DNA from: an uncultured bacterium
GTDB lineage: Bacteria > Bacillota > Clostridia > Lachnospirales > Lachnospiraceae
Length of the DNA stretch: 64,000 nucleotides
Assembly: GCA_905215155.1 (NCBI GenBank)
Contig: CAJMPJ010000001.1
Location: 94,632-158,631 of the forward strand
Reading direction: 5' to 3'
Part shown: positions 61,674 through 64,000 of the stretch, piece after piece
Position numbering within the stretch: the first letter of the stretch is position 1
How the letters are laid out: each line of letters begins with the position of its first letter
Position numbers and translations under genes: made by a program
Notes under the pieces: generated by a model
Told to the model about the DNA's origin: nothing
Database searches by the model: none
What the model saw: the letters and a program-made list of their open reading frames with translations, nothing else

Positions 61674-62273
61674 ATGAGTGAAATTTATGCAGAAGAAATT
61701 ATGAAAAGTATCAGAAAGCAGGAGGAAGTAAAGGAAGAAGAGGACTGGTACCATGTTGAAAATGATATAACCAGGGGATATGTGATTGTCAAATATGAAA
61801 AGATGGAATTGGAAGAAAAGATGCTTCTTGATGGGCGCCTGACCCTGTTGCTGCCAGTAAACTTTAAGGAAATGGATGAGGAATTGAGGGAAATCAAATA
61901 TCCTGATCCAGACCGCCCTGAGTGGATATACAGTAATGAATCCGGAGATGTATCCATGACCTTTTTTCTGGATGAGGGGGAAATTCTGACAGAGGAGGTA
62001 GAATCGGTTCGGGATATTATAATAGGGGAAATGAAACGTTTATATCCGGCCTCCGCCGTAAAGGATAAAAAAAGAATTGGCAAAGGTAAAAATGTAGTCA
62101 GCCTTTTTTCCATGGATATTCCTCTGTTGGATGAGACGTGCTATCACCTAATGTTTTTCAGGGCAATGGCGGCTGGATTGTTGATGGGGACGTTTGACTG
62201 TAGTGTTAATGAAAAAAAACAATGGCAGCAGATACTCCCCCAGTTACTGGATACCATGAAGGAAACAGAATAA
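61674..62273 (+). CDS. DcrB/Eag-like protein, candidate effector chaperone
   Basis: About 199 aa from ATG 61674 (AAGGAG at 61660-61665). The body contains RLTLLLPVNFKEMDEELREI, KYPDPDRPEWIYSNESGDVS and MTFFLDEGE, a pattern shared with small Firmicutes proteins next to polymorphic toxins and reminiscent of DcrB-related Eag chaperones that load Rhs effectors on T6SS spikes. Cytosolic. The analogy is structural inference, not a confirmed homology. Confidence 0.55.
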   Translation: MSEIYAEEIMKSIRKQEEVKEEEDWYHVENDITRGYVIVKYEKMELEEKMLLDGRLTLLLPVNFKEMDEELREIKYPDPDRPEWIYSNESGDVSMTFFLDEGEILTEEVESVRDIIIGEMKRLYPASAVKDKKRIGKGKNVVSLFSMDIPLLDETCYHLMFFRAMAAGLLMGTFDCSVNEKKQWQQILPQLLDTMKETE

Positions 62274-62296
62274 TAAAAAACAGGGATTAACATATA

Positions 62297-63460
62297 ATGT
62301 GGCAGGGAATAAAAGCATCCCTCATGCGCTTGGAGGAGTTTATGGAGAATAAGGCATTTCAACTGTTTCGGGAAAAGGAGATGAATCCATGTCTGTCTCA
62401 AATTCTTCAAGAGGCAGAAGTGATCTTTCAAAGCTTTAAGGCTGACTTTCGGATTCAGTTTATCAGGGAATTTTCCCTTGTGTGTGAAAAACAAAAAGAA
62501 AATATACAGAAAATGACACCGGGTTATATTATGTGTCATCTTCTGCGTACAGATTTGATAAGGGGAAAATACCGTTGTCCGTTGTTTCTTTACGATAAAA
62601 ACTGGTATTATCACAAAGGAATGAAAGTCGGAGAACTGCAAGTGGGAGAATTGTTTCATCTTTACGGAACGCTTTGGGACAAGCTCAGACAGCTGTCAAA
62701 GCGCTATGTGGGACATGTAACAATGCCTGAGGTGGATGAGGCAATGCAGGATATGGTCACCCCCTTTTATCTGTATTTAAAAGAGCTGATACTTTATGCT
62801 GTTGGCGAGGCCACGGATACGGATGCGTATTTGAATATGGAGAAGGAAGATAATTTCCAGATAAGGATTGGGGAATATGTGGAGCCTGGAGATCTGGTGT
62901 ATCGGGAACAGCCCAAAAAGGATGCAGAGGAAATAAGAAGGCAGTTAGAGGAAGCAACAGAAGAAGCATATTTATTTGAAGATTTTAAAGGATTGGACTT
63001 AAGTCATCTTATGCTGTCTGGCCGGGATTTCCGTTATTCGGATTTCAGGAAAGGAAGGTTGGAAAAAAGCAATTTTAATCTATCTCTGCTTATCGGTTCC
63101 TGCTTCAGAAATAGCAATATGGCGGAGGCCACATTTGTAGGAAGTATGTTTCACAATGCAGATTTTACCAATGCGGACTTACAGCATGCGGATTTTTCCT
63201 GCGGCGTGAGCTACCATGGGAAAAGCCAAGCGGATGCATGGCGAACGCCGGGTTATACAGGAGCCAGTTTTCGCAATAGCAATTTAAGTGGAGCCAGTTT
63301 TTTGGGCGGAGTTTATATGGGATCAGATTTTCGGGGAGCAAGGCTTACAGGCTGTAATTTTACTGATGCAGTTTTATATGAAAGCATATTTACTGAAAAA
63401 CAGGCATTAGAAGCAAATTTAAGTTCCGGGCAGCTTGAACAGATTCATCTGGCAGTGTAA
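62297..63460 (+). CDS. Pentapeptide-repeat protein of the spike operon
   Basis: 387 aa. An N-terminal helical domain (~1-220, a PxxxY-rich segment near 160) precedes a pentapeptide-repeat beta-helix (~230-375) with A/N-D/S-F-x-x units such as FRYSDFRKG, NADFTNADLQHADFS, FRNSNLSGASF and DFRGARLTGCNF. Pentapeptide proteins often accompany spike/Rhs genes in Firmicutes and may serve as adaptor or scaffold. The start may be 62297 or the ATG at 62324. Confidence 0.8.
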   Translation: MWQGIKASLMRLEEFMENKAFQLFREKEMNPCLSQILQEAEVIFQSFKADFRIQFIREFSLVCEKQKENIQKMTPGYIMCHLLRTDLIRGKYRCPLFLYDKNWYYHKGMKVGELQVGELFHLYGTLWDKLRQLSKRYVGHVTMPEVDEAMQDMVTPFYLYLKELILYAVGEATDTDAYLNMEKEDNFQIRIGEYVEPGDLVYREQPKKDAEEIRRQLEEATEEAYLFEDFKGLDLSHLMLSGRDFRYSDFRKGRLEKSNFNLSLLIGSCFRNSNMAEATFVGSMFHNADFTNADLQHADFSCGVSYHGKSQADAWRTPGYTGASFRNSNLSGASFLGGVYMGSDFRGARLTGCNFTDAVLYESIFTEKQALEANLSSGQLEQIHLAV

Positions 63461-63481
63461 ACTATAGGAGAACTTATACAT

Positions 63482-64000
63482 ATGGCAAGGAAAACGGAAA
63501 AAAAGTTTAAATTAGTAATCCCTCAATGGGCCAAGCCAGCATTAAAAGCTGTAAAAAAAGTGGCCAAGCCTTATGTAAAGGCATTGCAAAGTAGTAAATG
63601 GGGGAAAGCGGCCGCAAAAGTACTCCCCCAAGTAGTTTCTCCTGTTTTAAAAGCATACAGAAACGGAAGTAAGAAATTACCTGTTACGCCAAAGACGGTT
63701 CAGCCGTCGAAAAGCGAAGCCTTGAATAAACAAAAAAGTTCAGGCAAGAAAAAAGAGGGATTGGCGTGCAGTAGTATAAAACCTGCAGAATCAGGGAAAG
63801 CATGTCAAGTTCCTGTACAAAATAATATTAAATTGTCTTGGGAGGAAACGTTTCAAAAGTATAATGATGGTGTATTAAAGGGAAACACTGGTTGTGGAGC
63901 ATTAAGGTCTTTGGCTCTCGTGTCGATGCCGGGTTTAAGGCTGTGTAATGATGCGTTAAAACTGGCAAATATAATATCCTTAGATTCAAAAGTATCAGAG
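63482..64000 (+). CDS. Effector-like protein, 3' end outside window
   Basis: The frame stays open from ATG 63482 (GGAG at 63467) to the window edge, 173 codons. The N-terminus is strongly basic and amphipathic (KFKLVIPQWAKPALKAVKK, then VAKPYVKALQSSKWGKAAA), followed by a Lys/Ser linker (~70-110) and a folded-looking region starting KLSWEETFQKYND. No signal peptide. Last visible gene of the spike operon, a natural position for a cargo effector. Confidence 0.65.
   Translation, partial: MARKTEKKFKLVIPQWAKPALKAVKKVAKPYVKALQSSKWGKAAAKVLPQVVSPVLKAYRNGSKKLPVTPKTVQPSKSEALNKQKSSGKKKEGLACSSIKPAESGKACQVPVQNNIKLSWEETFQKYNDGVLKGNTGCGALRSLALVSMPGLRLCNDALKLANIISLDSKVSE

Noticed and set aside
1-64000. CRISPR arrays, rRNA or tRNA genes
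   Set aside because: No regularly spaced repeats, rRNA signatures or tRNA cloverleaf with TTCRANNC-type T-loop were noticed on reading; short tRNA genes would need a dedicated scan to exclude.

Overview
The window looks like chromosome of a Lachnospiraceae-type Clostridia (clostridial cluster XIVa; Lacrimispora or Enterocloster would be a reasonable guess). Pointers are moderate GC with strong AGGAGG-type ribosome sites, lipoproteins, a flagellin followed by the lysine methylase FliB, MoxR/VWA genes, ECF-type cobalt transport and clostridial mobile-element debris. I saw no rRNA, tRNA or CRISPR array.

Layout. 1-1.2 kb: two CheX-type genes and a broken GH18 gene. 1.3-7.9 kb: a methionine-linked operon, metN-metI-(L-2-hydroxyacid dehydrogenase)-metQ-(FAD 2-hydroxyacid oxidase)-aminotransferase, preceded by a consensus promoter, a 39-residue leader peptide with 8 Met codons and an intrinsic terminator. 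8-12.1 kb: a heterodimeric ABC exporter with its MarR regulator and a palindromic operator. 12.1-13.3 kb: mobile-element debris and a small membrane protein. 13.3-18.4 kb: larE, an LRR/DUF2201-VWA/MoxR trio and a DUF378 protein. 18.8-21.4 kb: flagellin with a CsrA-like leader hairpin, and fliB. 21.8-28.8 kb: zinc-ribbon, nitroreductase, Thr/Glu-rich lipoprotein behind a structured leader, MBL hydrolase, ThrE pair, pyrC and a tail-anchored protein. 28.9-31.2 kb: a polar amino acid ABC transporter.

31.2-34.1 kb is a collapsed integrative element. It is bounded by a 23-bp direct repeat, has putative integrase arm sites inside both ends, and carries an integrase remnant, a repressor/ImmA pair and tiny basic proteins. 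34.1-47.1 kb is mainly core: a lipoprotein, an ABC-F protein with one decayed ATP site, cbiQ-cbiO, a cobalamin riboswitch with cbiM-cbiN, exonuclease III, a Uup-like ABC-F, a GH13 protein lacking its catalytic residues, and a MarR/UvrA-like pair.

47.7-64 kb is an accessory region. It has an SOS-type promoter flanked by two LexA boxes, a tail-fibre-like gene, a Trp-repeat/Fn3-like protein, a 1805-residue Rhs toxin with a candidate immunity gene, and then a PAAR-like DUF4280 protein, two VgrG-like spike proteins, an Imm11-like protein, a DcrB/Eag-like chaperone candidate, a pentapeptide-repeat protein and the start of another effector-like protein. No sheath, tube or baseplate gene is visible in the window. 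This spike/effector cluster in a Gram-positive genome and the Met-rich attenuator are the two most interesting items.
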